The position numbers were made by a program, and so were the translations under genes. From Planctomycetota bacterium (GTDB taxonomy: Bacteria; Planctomycetota; Phycisphaerae; Phycisphaerales; UBA5793), in contig CAUJHZ010000046.1 of NCBI GenBank assembly GCA_963205185.1, forward strand, positions 62,001 to 126,000: DNA of 64,000 nt. Direction: 5' to 3'. Positions 51,811-61,339 of the stretch are shown piece by piece; position 1 is the stretch's first letter; every line of letters starts with the position of its first letter. The notes beneath the pieces are model-generated. The model worked only from the letters and a program-made list of their open reading frames with translations, had not been told where the DNA came from and searched no databases.

Positions 51811-53136
51811 ATGGTTCTCGCCTCCCAGATGGCACGCCCCGGCACCACTCGATCGAACATGTACGCGCGCGGCGGCGCTCGGCGCAACCGCCTCATCGCC
51901 GTCGGCGGCGGCGGCCTCGTGCTGCTGGTCGCGGCATGGTGGCTGTGGCCGAACTCCTCATCCGGCGCCGAGAGCCAGAGCGGCGGCCCGCAGCCGCAGG
52001 AGGCGGGGCTGGTCAGCGGCGGTCATGACGCCAAGCCTGCTACGCGCGAAGGCGACCCGGCGCTTGCGAGCCAGTCGCAACCCGAGCGACAGCAGCCGCG
52101 CGTCCGCAACGAGCATCGCGAGATCGAGCCCATGCTGCCCCAGGGAATCGATCCGGGAGATGCACCGGTCGAATCGCCCGACGAAGACGCCCAGCGGCTC
52201 GCGGATACGCCCACATCGCCACCTCTAACCATGGGCGAAGCGCCTCAGCAGCCCGGTGGTGAAGCGGGTTCCTTCGGCGCTGCGACTCCGAAAGAAAGCC
52301 CGACGGCGAGTCCGGCCAGAGAGAGTGCACAGCCGGCCCCGTCCTTCGTGGTCAACGACGCCGACGCCGCCGTGGCGGCGCTGCTCGAGCGGGCCGACCG
52401 CGAGATCACCGCGGGACAACTCGTGCAGGGACGGGCCACGCTCAACGAAGCGCTCACTCACCCGCGCGTCGGCGTCGCCGCCGAGCAGATCCGCACGCGA
52501 CTGGCGGAACTCAACGCCATGATGGTGTTCGGCAAGACGGTCACCAAAGGCGATCCCTTCGCCGGCACGCACATCATCAAGTCCGGCGACCGGCTGGTGT
52601 TCATCGCGCGCGACCACAACATCGACTACCGAATCCTCGCGCACATCAACGGCATGAGCAATCCGGACCAGATTCGACTCGGTCAGAGCCTCAAGGTGAT
52701 CAATGGACCGTTCCACGTCGAGATCGACAAGAGCGACTATCGCCTCGATGTCTACCTCGGTGAGCCGGGCTCGGCACAGCGCACCTATGTGCGGTCATTC
52801 TTCATCGGCCTGGGCGAACTGGGATCGACGCCCACGGGTCAGTTCCGCGTGCGGCCCAACAGCAAACTCGAGAACCCCGCGTGGACGAACCCGCGCACCG
52901 GCGAGCACTACACCGCCAACGATCCGAAGAATCCCATCGGGGATTACTGGATCGGCCTCGAAGGCACCGACGAGCAGACGAAACTGCTCGACGGCTACGG
53001 CATCCACGGCACCATTGACCCGACCTCCATCGGCCGGCAGATGAGCATGGGCTGCGTGCGGCTGTACGACGCCGACATCAAACTGCTCTACGGCATGCTC
53101 GTGCCCGAGAAGAGCACGGTGATGATTCGCGACTAG
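51811..53136 (+). CDS. L,D-transpeptidase with LysM domain
   Basis: The product has 441 residues. A short cytoplasmic start and one transmembrane helix (about residues 28-47) lead into a long low-complexity Pro/Gln/Glu-rich periplasmic spacer (50-185). Then come a helical segment (about 190-235), a LysM peptidoglycan-binding domain (HIIKSGDRLVFIARDHNIDY, INGMSNPDQIRLGQSLKVI), and a YkuD catalytic domain with His399 (GIHGTIDPTSIG) and Cys415 (SMGCVRLYD). It would make 3-3 cross-links or attach proteins to peptidoglycan, acting in the periplasm. A strong hairpin follows the stop. Confidence 0.94.
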   Translation: MVLASQMARPGTTRSNMYARGGARRNRLIAVGGGGLVLLVAAWWLWPNSSSGAESQSGGPQPQEAGLVSGGHDAKPATREGDPALASQSQPERQQPRVRNEHREIEPMLPQGIDPGDAPVESPDEDAQRLADTPTSPPLTMGEAPQQPGGEAGSFGAATPKESPTASPARESAQPAPSFVVNDADAAVAALLERADREITAGQLVQGRATLNEALTHPRVGVAAEQIRTRLAELNAMMVFGKTVTKGDPFAGTHIIKSGDRLVFIARDHNIDYRILAHINGMSNPDQIRLGQSLKVINGPFHVEIDKSDYRLDVYLGEPGSAQRTYVRSFFIGLGELGSTPTGQFRVRPNSKLENPAWTNPRTGEHYTANDPKNPIGDYWIGLEGTDEQTKLLDGYGIHGTIDPTSIGRQMSMGCVRLYDADIKLLYGMLVPEKSTVMIRD

Positions 53137-53167
53137 CTCCGGCGCGCAGGAGTCGAGCGCACTCGTC

Positions 53168-53197
53168 AAAGCCCGGGCACAGCCGTGCCTGGGCTTT
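53168..53197 (+). terminator. Rho-independent-type terminator
   Basis: AAAGCCCGGGCAC, an AGCC loop and GTGCCTGGGCTTT form a 13-base-pair stem with one G-U pair, ending in T residues. It lies 32 bases after the L,D-transpeptidase stop. Confidence 0.85.
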
Positions 53198-53338
53198 GCG
53201 TCGTCAGTGGGCCTGCGCGTGTCCTGATTTCAGCCTTCTTCGGACACGCCAACTCGCGATCTCGCCGGTATACCCTATCACTCCCCCTGCTGCGCGGTCG
53301 GCGCGGCTGGCGTGTAAGTCCTGCAAGGAGCGATCCCA

Positions 53339-54289
53339 TTGGATGCAGCCATTGACATACGCGGCGTAACCAAGACCTTTGGCGAGAAGGTCGCGGTGGA
53401 TGAACTCGATCTCGTCGTGCCCACCGGCAGCCTGTGCGGCTTTCTCGGGCCCAACGGCGCGGGCAAATCCACCACCATCCGCATGATCATGTCGATCTAC
53501 TTTCCCGACAAGGGCGAGATTTCCGTGCTCGGCAGGAAGTCCGCCGTCGAGAGCAAGGACCGCATCGGCTACCTGCCCGAAGAGCGCGGCATTTACCGCA
53601 AGATGCGCGTCGGCGAGTTCCTCATCTACATGGCGCGGCTCAAGGGCGTGGACAGCGGCGCCGCGAAACGACGCGCGGCCGATTGGCTGGAGCGCGTGGC
53701 CCTGCCGGATGTGTTCAAGAAGAAGTGCGAAGAACTGAGCAAGGGCATGCAGCAGAAGGTGCAGATTGTCGCCGCGCTCATCCACGATCCTGAGCTGATC
53801 ATTCTCGACGAGCCCTTCTCGGGGCTTGATCCCGTCAATTCGATGCTGCTCCAGCGGCTCATTCACGACCTCAACGACCAGGGCCGCACGATCATCTTCT
53901 CGACGCACGTGCTCTTCCAGGCCGAACAGATCTGCAATCGCATCTTCCTCATCAACCGCGGCAAAAAGGTGCTCGACGACACGATGGAGGGCATCCGCCG
54001 GCGCTTCGACCCGCGCACGATCCTGCTCCGCACGCGCGGTGAGCGCAACGGCTTTGACCCGCGGGTGGTCTCGGGCGTGCGCAAGGTCGAGGAGCGCAAG
54101 GGCGATCTGGAGGTGTACCTCGATGAAGACACCGATCCGATCGAGACGATGCGGCAGATGATGAACCTTGCCGACCTTGAAAAGATCGAACTCCGCAAGC
54201 CGACGCTGGAAGATGTGTTCGTGCGGCTGGTGGAAGATGCGCGGATCAGCGAATCCGGCGCGGTTGAGATCGTCGAGCACGCCCACTGA
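53339..54289 (+). CDS. ABC transporter ATP-binding protein (NatA-like)
   Basis: The product has 316 residues. It initiates at TTG (53339), supported by AAGGAG eight bases upstream; no ATG or GTG fits. ATPase motifs: Walker A GPNGAGKST (37-45), signature LSKGMQQKVQ, Walker B LIILDEPFSGLDP and the switch His in STHVLFQAE. The DUF4162-like C-terminal extension (residues about 220-300) is typical of ABC-2 exporters of the NatA/CcmA class. The permease gene follows 63 bases later. It probably powers export of an ion, lipid or drug; sodium is suggested only by similarity to NatAB. Confidence 0.93.
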   Translation: MDAAIDIRGVTKTFGEKVAVDELDLVVPTGSLCGFLGPNGAGKSTTIRMIMSIYFPDKGEISVLGRKSAVESKDRIGYLPEERGIYRKMRVGEFLIYMARLKGVDSGAAKRRAADWLERVALPDVFKKKCEELSKGMQQKVQIVAALIHDPELIILDEPFSGLDPVNSMLLQRLIHDLNDQGRTIIFSTHVLFQAEQICNRIFLINRGKKVLDDTMEGIRRRFDPRTILLRTRGERNGFDPRVVSGVRKVEERKGDLEVYLDEDTDPIETMRQMMNLADLEKIELRKPTLEDVFVRLVEDARISESGAVEIVEHAH

Positions 54290-54352
54290 GTCGATGGAAC
54301 GAAATCGCGTCAGGCCGCCAGCGCGCCCTGCCGCCTGCCAAGGTGCTTCATA

Positions 54353-55834
54353 ATGAACAACAAATCGCTGCTCGTAGCGTCCCGCGAATACAAGTCCACG
54401 GTCATGACCAAGGCGTTCATCATCGGAGCCGTGATCCTTCCGCTGGTCATCTGGGGCCTGGCCATCGCCATTCCCATGCTCGTCAAGGATGAGATTCCGA
54501 TGATGAACGGCACGATCGCCGTGGTCGATGAAACGGGGCAGGTGGCCTCCGTCTTCGAGAGCCAGCTGTCGCCCGAATTCCTGCAGATGCAGCACGATCA
54601 GCTGGAGCAGTTCGAAGCGGACGAATATCTGCGCAAGAGCACCGAAGTGCTCAAAGACAAGGGACAGTTCGCGCAGCAACTGGCGGTCACCTCCGGCCGC
54701 CGGGCGATCGAGCGCATGAAGGAGCAGCCCGTACATCAGTTGAAGTTCACCGACATCAAGCGGGCCGAGGCGAACATCGATGAACTGAAGCAGCAGGTGG
54801 TCAACGGTGAACTGCTCGCGCTGGTGTGGATCAAGGCCGATGCGCTCACAGCCAGTTCGGACTGGCTGGCGGGCCTGATGCGCGGCGCGATGGGCGGCGC
54901 GCTGGGCGGTGCGCTGCCCAAGACGCCCGCTGATGAAGAAGCTAAAGCGAAAGAGCCGAGCGTCGTCATCTACACGGGCAAGACCATGCACGTGGACAAT
55001 GCCGACCTGCTCTCGCAGCGCCTTTCTGGCGCCATCGTCTCGATGAAGATGGTGGAGAACGAAGTCGATCCGATCAAGGTGCAGATGGTCATGACGCCGC
55101 CGGACATCTCGGTGCGCAATGTCTCGGAGTCCGGTGAGACGGAGTCGAGCGAAGCGGCGAATATTCTCATGCCCATCGCCTTCATGATGCTGCTGTGGAT
55201 CAGCACGTTTACCGGCGGGCAGTACCTGCTCACCTCGACTGTCGAAGAGAAGACCAACAAGATCATTGAAGTCGTGCTCAGCGGCACCTCGCCGATGCAG
55301 CTGATGACGGGCAAAATCCTCGGCCAGGGCGCGGTGGCGTTGACGATGCTCGTGCTCTACGCCGCCCTGGCGGTGGGCGCCTTGCAGAAGTTCGAACTTG
55401 GATACCTCGTCGAACCGGGCAAGGTGGTGCTGTTCGCCCCCTATTTCTTCATGGCGTTTTTCTTCATCGCCTGCATGATGGCCGCCGTCGGTTCGGCGGT
55501 GAATGAGATGCGCGAAGCGCAGGCCCTGATGGGGCCCGTGATGATGATCGTCATCCTGCCGTGGCTGGCGTGGATGCCGATTGTCAAGAGTCCCAACGGC
55601 TCGCTCGCGACCATTCTGAGTTTCATTCCGCCGATGACGCCTTTTGTGATGGCGCTGCGACTCGGGACGAATCAGGTCATTCCGATGTGGCAGATCGCCG
55701 CCACGCTCATCATCGGCTTTGCCGCGGTGTTCCTCTTCATCTGGATGACGGCGAAGATTTTCCGCATCGGCATCCTCATGCACGGCAAGGCGCCCAACTT
55801 CATGACCCTGCTGCGCTGGGTGCGCATGGCATAA
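54353..55834 (+). CDS. ABC-2 type permease (NatB-like)
   Basis: The product has 493 residues. One N-terminal transmembrane helix (about residues 18-42: AFIIGAVILPLVIWGLAIAI) is followed by a large external domain of about 220 residues, then five or six helices from about residue 270. The hallmark VEEKTNKIIEVVLSGTSPMQ lies after the first of these, as in NatB/YhaP exporters. A Met/Gly-rich patch (GLMRGAMGGALGGALPKTPA) lies in the external domain. It forms the membrane half of the exporter with the upstream ATPase. The stop is followed within six bases by an inverted repeat element. Confidence 0.92.
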   Translation: MNNKSLLVASREYKSTVMTKAFIIGAVILPLVIWGLAIAIPMLVKDEIPMMNGTIAVVDETGQVASVFESQLSPEFLQMQHDQLEQFEADEYLRKSTEVLKDKGQFAQQLAVTSGRRAIERMKEQPVHQLKFTDIKRAEANIDELKQQVVNGELLALVWIKADALTASSDWLAGLMRGAMGGALGGALPKTPADEEAKAKEPSVVIYTGKTMHVDNADLLSQRLSGAIVSMKMVENEVDPIKVQMVMTPPDISVRNVSESGETESSEAANILMPIAFMMLLWISTFTGGQYLLTSTVEEKTNKIIEVVLSGTSPMQLMTGKILGQGAVALTMLVLYAALAVGALQKFELGYLVEPGKVVLFAPYFFMAFFFIACMMAAVGSAVNEMREAQALMGPVMMIVILPWLAWMPIVKSPNGSLATILSFIPPMTPFVMALRLGTNQVIPMWQIAATLIIGFAAVFLFIWMTAKIFRIGILMHGKAPNFMTLLRWVRMA

Positions 55835-55839
55835 AGGCC

Positions 55840-55953
55840 TTTTACCGCGGAGACCGCTGAGTGCGCGGAGAAATCATGGGTGCTGACAACCTCAGCATTT
55901 CCAGCCTCTGGCTCAGTCCTCTCAGCGCTCTCTGCGATCTCCGTGGTGAAAGA
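55840..55953. repeat. Inverted pair of purine-rich repeats filling an intergenic gap
   Basis: Arm 1 (55840-55873) begins TTTTACCGCGGAGACCGCTG. Arm 2 (55914-55953), read on the minus strand, begins CTTTCACCACGGAGATCGCA. The arms match at most positions over about 30 bases and face each other across 40 bases. The element occupies almost all of the gap between the convergent ABC permease and MFS genes and could act as a bidirectional terminator. Confidence 0.7.
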
Positions 55954-57321
55954 TCAGGCCGACGGCGCCTCATCCTCCACCACCACTGTCTCGGCGCCGG
56001 CGGCGTGGAAACGGTGCGTCATCACCCGCAGCCGCCAGTACATGACGATCGCGCTGACAGCGCTGAAGCCGGCGCAGATGAGAAAAGCGCGGTTCGCCTC
56101 CATCTCCAGCGGCCGCCGCGCCACCCACACGATGCCGGCGCCGATGGTCATGAAGATGGAGGACATCGCGTTCGCGGCGGCGAGGTAGCGGCCGCGCGAG
56201 GCGTCGGGCGACAGCTCCTGCAGCAGCGCCTGCAGCGGCACGAGATACAGACCGGCCGAGATGCCCGCCCCGCCGAGGAAGAACGCCACGTTGTGCCGGT
56301 TCGGCGGCACGAGCCCCAGCAGCAGCAGGAACAGCGTCAGTCCAATCGCGCCCACCGGTACGAGGCGCGGCTCGATGTGATCGCCCGAGAGCAGCCCGGC
56401 CAGCGCGCTGCCCACGCCGATCGACACCGCCAGCACGCCCAGCAGGTACGACGCCTCGGTGTACGTGATGTTCAGCAGCCCCTTGTACTCAGGGACCAGC
56501 AGGATCGACATCATCGCGATGAGATAGAAGTACGACCACGACACCGCCACGAGCAGGATCGGCCCGCGACTCATCTCCCGGATCGACACCCAGTAGGTCG
56601 TGAAGGGGTTGGGATCGAAGCGCAGTCTTTCGTTCTGCGACTTGAGTTTGGGCAGGAAGAGCACGGCGACCACGCCGGCAATGGCGAAGGCGACCATCAC
56701 GACAAACGGCAGCCAGTGCACTGCATCGGGCAGCGTGCCATCGCCGCGCGGCTTACTGGGAAAGAAGCGGTCGCTCACTGGCCCGGCGATCATCGTGCCG
56801 ACGATGATGGCGATGTTGGTGAGCATGTTGATCATGCCGTTGGCGCGGCTGAGTTCGGTGGATTTGACGAGTTCGGGGATCATGCCGTACTTGGCCGGGC
56901 TGAAGAGCGTGCTCTGGATCGACATGGCGATAAAAGCGAAGAGGGTGATATAGAGTTCACCGAACCACAGGCCGATGCCGGCGATGGCCACGATGGGGAT
57001 CTCGGCGATCTTCATCCACACGGCCACGCGCTGCTTGCTGATGCGGTCGTTGAGTTGCCCGGCGTAACCCGAGAGGAGCACGAAAGGCAGCGTCAGGCAC
57101 CAGGCGATGATGGATTGGCCGCCGGCGCCGAGCTGGTCTTTCCAGAGCCCCTCGGTGACCATGAAGATGAGCACCTGCTTGAGGATGTTGTCGTTGGCGG
57201 CGCCGAGCGACTGGGTGACGAGCAGGGACGAGAACCCCTGGCCGAGCAGGTTCCGGCCGTTGCGCCCCTTGCGCCCGGAGCGCGAGGAGTGTGCCTGAGA
57301 ATGATCGCCACGTCCACCCAT
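55954..57321 (-). CDS. MFS transporter, LplT-like
   Basis: The product has 455 residues with about 12 transmembrane helices. The first helix carries LLVTQSLGAANDNILKQVLI, the LGAxNDNxxK pattern typical of lysophospholipid transporter (LplT) and related MFS proteins. The inter-helix loop GQLNDRISKQRVAVWMKIAE is the usual MFS D-R-x-x-R/K region, followed by STLFSPAKYGMIPELV, also LplT-like. It may flip lysophospholipids inward, but substrate is inferred. The ATG at 57319-57321 is chosen by homology; an in-frame extension upstream is rich in Arg and unlikely. The C-terminus abuts an inverted repeat. Confidence 0.88.
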   Translation of the reverse strand: MGGRGDHSQAHSSRSGRKGRNGRNLLGQGFSSLLVTQSLGAANDNILKQVLIFMVTEGLWKDQLGAGGQSIIAWCLTLPFVLLSGYAGQLNDRISKQRVAVWMKIAEIPIVAIAGIGLWFGELYITLFAFIAMSIQSTLFSPAKYGMIPELVKSTELSRANGMINMLTNIAIIVGTMIAGPVSDRFFPSKPRGDGTLPDAVHWLPFVVMVAFAIAGVVAVLFLPKLKSQNERLRFDPNPFTTYWVSIREMSRGPILLVAVSWSYFYLIAMMSILLVPEYKGLLNITYTEASYLLGVLAVSIGVGSALAGLLSGDHIEPRLVPVGAIGLTLFLLLLGLVPPNRHNVAFFLGGAGISAGLYLVPLQALLQELSPDASRGRYLAAANAMSSIFMTIGAGIVWVARRPLEMEANRAFLICAGFSAVSAIVMYWRLRVMTHRFHAAGAETVVVEDEAPSA

Positions 57322-57411
57322 GTCGGCGTGAGGGTATGGGGGTCGCTCGCTTCGGGCGCGAACGTGCACAAGGCAACCGGGCAAGGAAATCGCGGCGGCG
57401 ACGGCGGACGA

Positions 57412-59088
57412 TTACCGATCATTCTGCTCGATTTGTCGGATTGCACTTTCGATCATCTCAACAAACTCCCGCTCGTACGCACCGGGATTTGTGGTCTTGA
57501 GCCGCCTCACATCCTCTCGGAGAATTGGACCGGCGACGACTGCAGCCGAGCCGAATGATCCAAGCGTTTGCGCGATGCATTTTGAGAAGTCTTCTCGCGC
57601 GGTGGCCTTGGTGATCTGACGCTGCATTGTCAGGGCTTGGCGATCCTGCATGCGCCGAAACGACTCATCCACGTTCTGCCGCCAGAGCTCGATGAGAACG
57701 GGCACGAGGATGGAGGCGTGTGTCGAGTATCCCTGCATGGAGCAGACCGCTGCACTCGCGGCGCTCCACTCATCTTCGGTTTTGGAGGGACGCTGAGCGA
57801 TCGCGACAAGAACTGCAACCGCCAGGTCGCCACATGCGGCGTATCGTGCGAGTTGGCCAGCCACATCTCTGGCCACGGCCACATCTTCAACTGATGCAAG
57901 AATCGTCTCAAGCAGTGCGGCAGATGATGCGTCCATTCGACAGAGCGTGACGATTGACGAGCCGCGAACGTGGGCCTCCGGATCCGTCAGCTGCTGCACG
58001 GCGATCTGATAGAGTTGTTCCCGCGGATATTCCAGTTCGAAGAGTGCCGCGAGACAATCTCCGCGAATCTCGAGCTGCCCGTTGGCCGCACCTTCCACAA
58101 TAGCGTCCTTCGCATTCTGCGGAAGATCACCCATCTCGACGAGAGTCTCGAGCGCGATCCACGCGGACTCGTCTCCAGGTTTCAAGCGGGCGACAAGGTC
58201 GGGAATCGCTATGCGACTCGCGGTTCCGAACCCTTGGAGCACGATGCAGGCCTCCCAGGCCAGTGTCCCATCATCTTCTCTTATAATGCCTCTGAGGATC
58301 GGAAGGACCTTCTCTGCGTGATCCGGAAACATCTCCAATGAGAAGATGGCCATTCCTGCCACAGACGGGTCGCTGTCTGAAGTGAGTTCAATCAACCGCC
58401 TCAGCAGAGCGGCTTCGTCGCTGGCTGCGAGGCGCACTTCGGACCTGGTTTCCCGCTCATCGAACAGTTCGAGAGCCAGGTAGCGCATGTCGGGATCGGG
58501 GTGGTCGAGCAGGTCAATCGCCAGTCGTATCTTCGCCGTGTGCCGGTCGCGACAATAGAGCAGGAGGAGGAGCCCCTCATCGACGACTGCAGGTTCTCGT
58601 GGGGATCCGAAGTCCGTGAGCGCCGCATGAATGCGCGCATCGAGCAAGTTCGACTGCCACGCCCAGAGCCACTCCTTCAGCTCACCTTCAGAATCCCGAG
58701 ACTCGAAGTGCCGATCCGTCAGCTCGTTGATCGGCCAACCATCTTCGAACCACGGGACCATGATGATCAATGCAGTGTTGGGCAGCACCGTCGGCCATCC
58801 ATCGCGCCTGCCTTTGATCACAACGGGCATCGAAGCGCCCAGGAGGATCAGTAGAACGCTGACCGCCGCCCAGCGCCACCGCCGCCGCGTCTTGAAAAGT
58901 TGCCGCTCGCGCCTGGCCGTGTAGCCGCATTCGGAACAGATGAGCGAATCGCTTGCTCGCAGGTCATACCAGCACTTCGGGCACCTGCGCCGGCCGCGCG
59001 GGCGGTCGTGAAAGAGCGACCGCCAGGCCAGCGCCGCGCCGGCCAGCGCGAGAACCACCCCGAGCGTCTGGTACGCGATGTCGGGCAT
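57412..59088 (-). CDS. Membrane protein: zinc ribbon plus HEAT repeats
   Basis: The product has 558 residues. A short transmembrane helix (about 5-24) precedes a Cys4 zinc ribbon (Cys36, Cys39, Cys51, Cys54; CPKCWYDLRA then CSECGYTA). A second helix (about 73-92) follows, then about 460 residues of alpha-helical HEAT-like repeats (LAIDLLDHPDPDMRYLALEL, LTSDSDPSVAGMAIFSLEMF, QQLTDPEAHVRGSSIVTLCR). HEAT arrays bind proteins. The ribbon is the same type as in three other proteins of this window, each joined to a different repeat scaffold. Codon use is slightly less GC-biased than its neighbours. Function unknown. Confidence 0.83.
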   Translation of the reverse strand: MPDIAYQTLGVVLALAGAALAWRSLFHDRPRGRRRCPKCWYDLRASDSLICSECGYTARRERQLFKTRRRWRWAAVSVLLILLGASMPVVIKGRRDGWPTVLPNTALIIMVPWFEDGWPINELTDRHFESRDSEGELKEWLWAWQSNLLDARIHAALTDFGSPREPAVVDEGLLLLLYCRDRHTAKIRLAIDLLDHPDPDMRYLALELFDERETRSEVRLAASDEAALLRRLIELTSDSDPSVAGMAIFSLEMFPDHAEKVLPILRGIIREDDGTLAWEACIVLQGFGTASRIAIPDLVARLKPGDESAWIALETLVEMGDLPQNAKDAIVEGAANGQLEIRGDCLAALFELEYPREQLYQIAVQQLTDPEAHVRGSSIVTLCRMDASSAALLETILASVEDVAVARDVAGQLARYAACGDLAVAVLVAIAQRPSKTEDEWSAASAAVCSMQGYSTHASILVPVLIELWRQNVDESFRRMQDRQALTMQRQITKATAREDFSKCIAQTLGSFGSAAVVAGPILREDVRRLKTTNPGAYEREFVEMIESAIRQIEQNDR

Positions 59089-59141
59089 TGCGGGATTCTA
59101 CAGCGAGTGGGCCCAGTCCGGCACGGTTCCTGATCTGCCAA

Positions 59142-60596
59142 CTACACGGCCAGGTCATCGGCGCGGGCGCCGCTTGCGCCTTCGTGCGGGCGCAGCAGCG
59201 CCAGGCCGATGGTCAGCGGCCCGCAGCGGCCGGCAAACATGAGCACGATGACGACCAACTTTCCGGCGAACGTCAGTTCCGGGGTGATGCCCATGGAGAG
59301 GCCAACGGTGCCGATGGCACTGGCCGCTTCGAAGACCACGGGCAGAAACGGCTTGGTCTCAGTGAAGCACAGCAGCAGCACGCCGGCGCACAAACCAATC
59401 AGGTAGAGCGACGCTGCGGCGAAAGCGCTGAACACCCGCACGAGTGGAATCTCGTGCCCCAGCCACACGATGCGCTCGCGGCCGCGCAGCACGCTGGAGA
59501 GATTGCCGAGGATGGCCGAGACGGTCGTCGTCTTGATTCCGCCGCCGGTGCCGCTGGGCGAAGCGCCGATCAGCATGGCGACCATGATCACGACGAGACC
59601 GGCCGCGGACATGGAGCCGATCGGAATGGTGTTGAATCCCGCCGTGGAAGACGCCGTCATGACCTGGAAGGCGCTGGCGAGAAGGCGCTGGGGCGCCGGC
59701 AACTCCGAGACGCTCGGCTCGCAGAAGCAGAGCACGAGGGTTCCTGCGACGAAGACCGCTGCAGTGAGTGAGAGAATGACCTTCGAAGTGAACGTGAGCA
59801 GGCGCTCGCGGAGTTTGATCGAGTACCACACGTCCTGCACGACGATGAAGCCGATCGCGCCAAGGTAGGACAGCACACCGATGATGAGATTGAGCACCCA
59901 GTCAGAGCGGAACGACTCGAGACTGTCGTTCTGCAGGCTGAAGCCGGCCGTGGCGAACGCGGAGACGGAGTGAAACACGGCCCGCCACAGCGGCTGCTCG
60001 ACGCCGAGCGCCGCAAAGCGCCCATAGAGCGCCGCGGCGCCCAGAGTTTCGATGATGGCGGTGAAGACCACGACGTGGATGAGAAAGTGCTGCATCACAA
60101 AGTAGTGCGGCACGGCGAATCCCGCCCTGAGCACATCGACGCGCGGCTCGGAGAGCGCTTTGCCGCGCGCCAGGATGACCATCGACGAGAGCGTCATGAA
60201 GCCGACGCCGCCAATCTGAAACATCGCCACCAGCACGAACTGGCCGAGGAAGGTGTAACTGTCCACGGTGCTGATGGTGGTCAGGCCCGTCGTCGAAATG
60301 GCGCTGGCGGCGCTGAAGAGGTGGTCGATGAGGTGGTGCGACCCCTTCTGCGCCAAAGGCAGGCTCAGGAGCATCGTGCCGATGGTCGTGTACAGCGCGA
60401 AGCCCGCGACGAGCTGCTGCACCGGGCGCAGGCGCGACCAGGCGCGCAGTCCGGCGCGAGGCGGCGCCAGAACAGCCCAGGTCGCAATTCGGGCGGCGGC
60501 CAGAACCAGCCTGCGCCAGCCGCGGACCGCAATGTGGTTTGAGTGAAGTGAAAGAGACAAACGCGACAACCAACGGGGCGACGATCGGCGATTCAT
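59142..60596 (-). CDS. TrkH/KtrB-family potassium uptake protein
   Basis: The product has 484 residues. It has four M-P-M units, each with a filter glycine: AASAISTTGLTTIST, SVSAFATAGFSLQND, MTASSTAGFNTIPIG and ASAIGTVGLSMGIT. The gate-loop region SPSGTGGGIKTTTVSAIL is standard. It imports K+ (possibly with Na+), normally gated by a KtrA/TrkA RCK subunit, which is not encoded nearby. The ATG at 60594-60596 is preferred, with GGGAG seven bases upstream; a longer in-frame N-terminus is not family-like. Confidence 0.93.
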   Translation of the reverse strand: MNRRSSPRWLSRLSLSLHSNHIAVRGWRRLVLAAARIATWAVLAPPRAGLRAWSRLRPVQQLVAGFALYTTIGTMLLSLPLAQKGSHHLIDHLFSAASAISTTGLTTISTVDSYTFLGQFVLVAMFQIGGVGFMTLSSMVILARGKALSEPRVDVLRAGFAVPHYFVMQHFLIHVVVFTAIIETLGAAALYGRFAALGVEQPLWRAVFHSVSAFATAGFSLQNDSLESFRSDWVLNLIIGVLSYLGAIGFIVVQDVWYSIKLRERLLTFTSKVILSLTAAVFVAGTLVLCFCEPSVSELPAPQRLLASAFQVMTASSTAGFNTIPIGSMSAAGLVVIMVAMLIGASPSGTGGGIKTTTVSAILGNLSSVLRGRERIVWLGHEIPLVRVFSAFAAASLYLIGLCAGVLLLCFTETKPFLPVVFEAASAIGTVGLSMGITPELTFAGKLVVIVLMFAGRCGPLTIGLALLRPHEGASGARADDLAV

Positions 60597-60929
60597 GCCC
60601 GACTCCCGCAAGTGCATGGCGATCAGAGCGCAGCGGAACTGCGCCTGGCCATCGGGTTTTGCACGAACGGGAACGGCGGGCAGCGACAGCGCTGCGCTGG
60701 AGTTCGAGTCGTGCCCTTTCATGTGCCTGCGAGGTTAGCTGACGGGCTGGGCCTTGAAAGTGGCCTGGGATCGAGTCGATCCCTGCGCCCCGGCCGTGGT
60801 TCAACCCACGGCATTGGGTCCCCCGCTCCCCGCCTTCAGGCGGAGACTCGGCTGCAACAACGTCAAATCATCTATCGGACCGGCAATAACTTCGCCGGCC
60901 GCGATTCATCGGACAATTCAGTATCGACT
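60597..60929. other. Intergenic region with several small hairpins
   Basis: These 333 bases between rpsR and the K+ channel gene hold three short stems: GCCGTGG/CCACGGC (60793-60812), CCGCC-TTCA-GGCGG (60830-60843) and CCGGC/GCCGG (60880-60898). The last could end the rpsR transcript on the minus strand. The phrase between the first two has the look of an extragenic repeat. No gene was recognised. Confidence 0.45.
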
Positions 60930-61175
60930 TCAGAGCGTCGCGTCGGTATAGGGCAGCAACCCGAGATACCGGGCCCGCTTGATCGCCTGGGCGATCATGC
61001 GCTGCTCGCGGGCGTTGACGCCGATGCGCTTGCGGCTGTACATCTTGCCGTTGGGGCTGAGCAGGCGGCGGAGTTCATCGACATCCTTGTAATCGACGTA
61101 CATCTTGCCCTTGGCGGACTTCTTGGCGACCTTGCCGCCGCGCGGCTGGGGAGCCTGATCGAAATTGCGAGCCAT
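60930..61175 (-). CDS. rpsR: 30S ribosomal protein S18
   Basis: The product has 81 residues. S18 binds S6 on the small-subunit platform. Typical segments are VDYKDVDELRRLLSPNGKMY, SRKRIGVNAREQRMIAQAIK and RARYLGLLPYT, the end of the family. The N-terminus (MARNFDQAPQPRGGKVAKKS) is basic and low in complexity, as in many phyla. An AGAGGA lies before the ATG at 61173-61175. It is not beside rpsF, rplI or ssb, its usual partners; instead it follows a decayed gene fragment. Confidence 0.96.
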   Translation of the reverse strand: MARNFDQAPQPRGGKVAKKSAKGKMYVDYKDVDELRRLLSPNGKMYSRKRIGVNAREQRMIAQAIKRARYLGLLPYTDATL

Positions 61176-61339
61176 GAACGGTTCCTCTCGTGTCGTGGGT
61201 TCCGGCGGTCGCGACCCCGTGCCGCGAGACATCCGCCGGGCAGCCCCGGGATAGGCCCGGAGCGACACTTCGACAGCGGGTAGTTTAGGGCCGCCGGGGC
61301 GAGGCGGCAAGGGTTGGGGATTTGCCCCCGCCCGCCGGG

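Noticed and set aside
53204-55783. Minus-strand open frame of 859 codons
   Set aside because: It is antisense to the NatA/NatB-like ABC genes, which carry all ATPase motifs and a TTG start with a good ribosome binding site.
55861-57558. Plus-strand open frame of 565 codons
   Set aside because: It is antisense to the MFS transporter and starts inside an inverted repeat; His/Asp/Arg-rich shadow.
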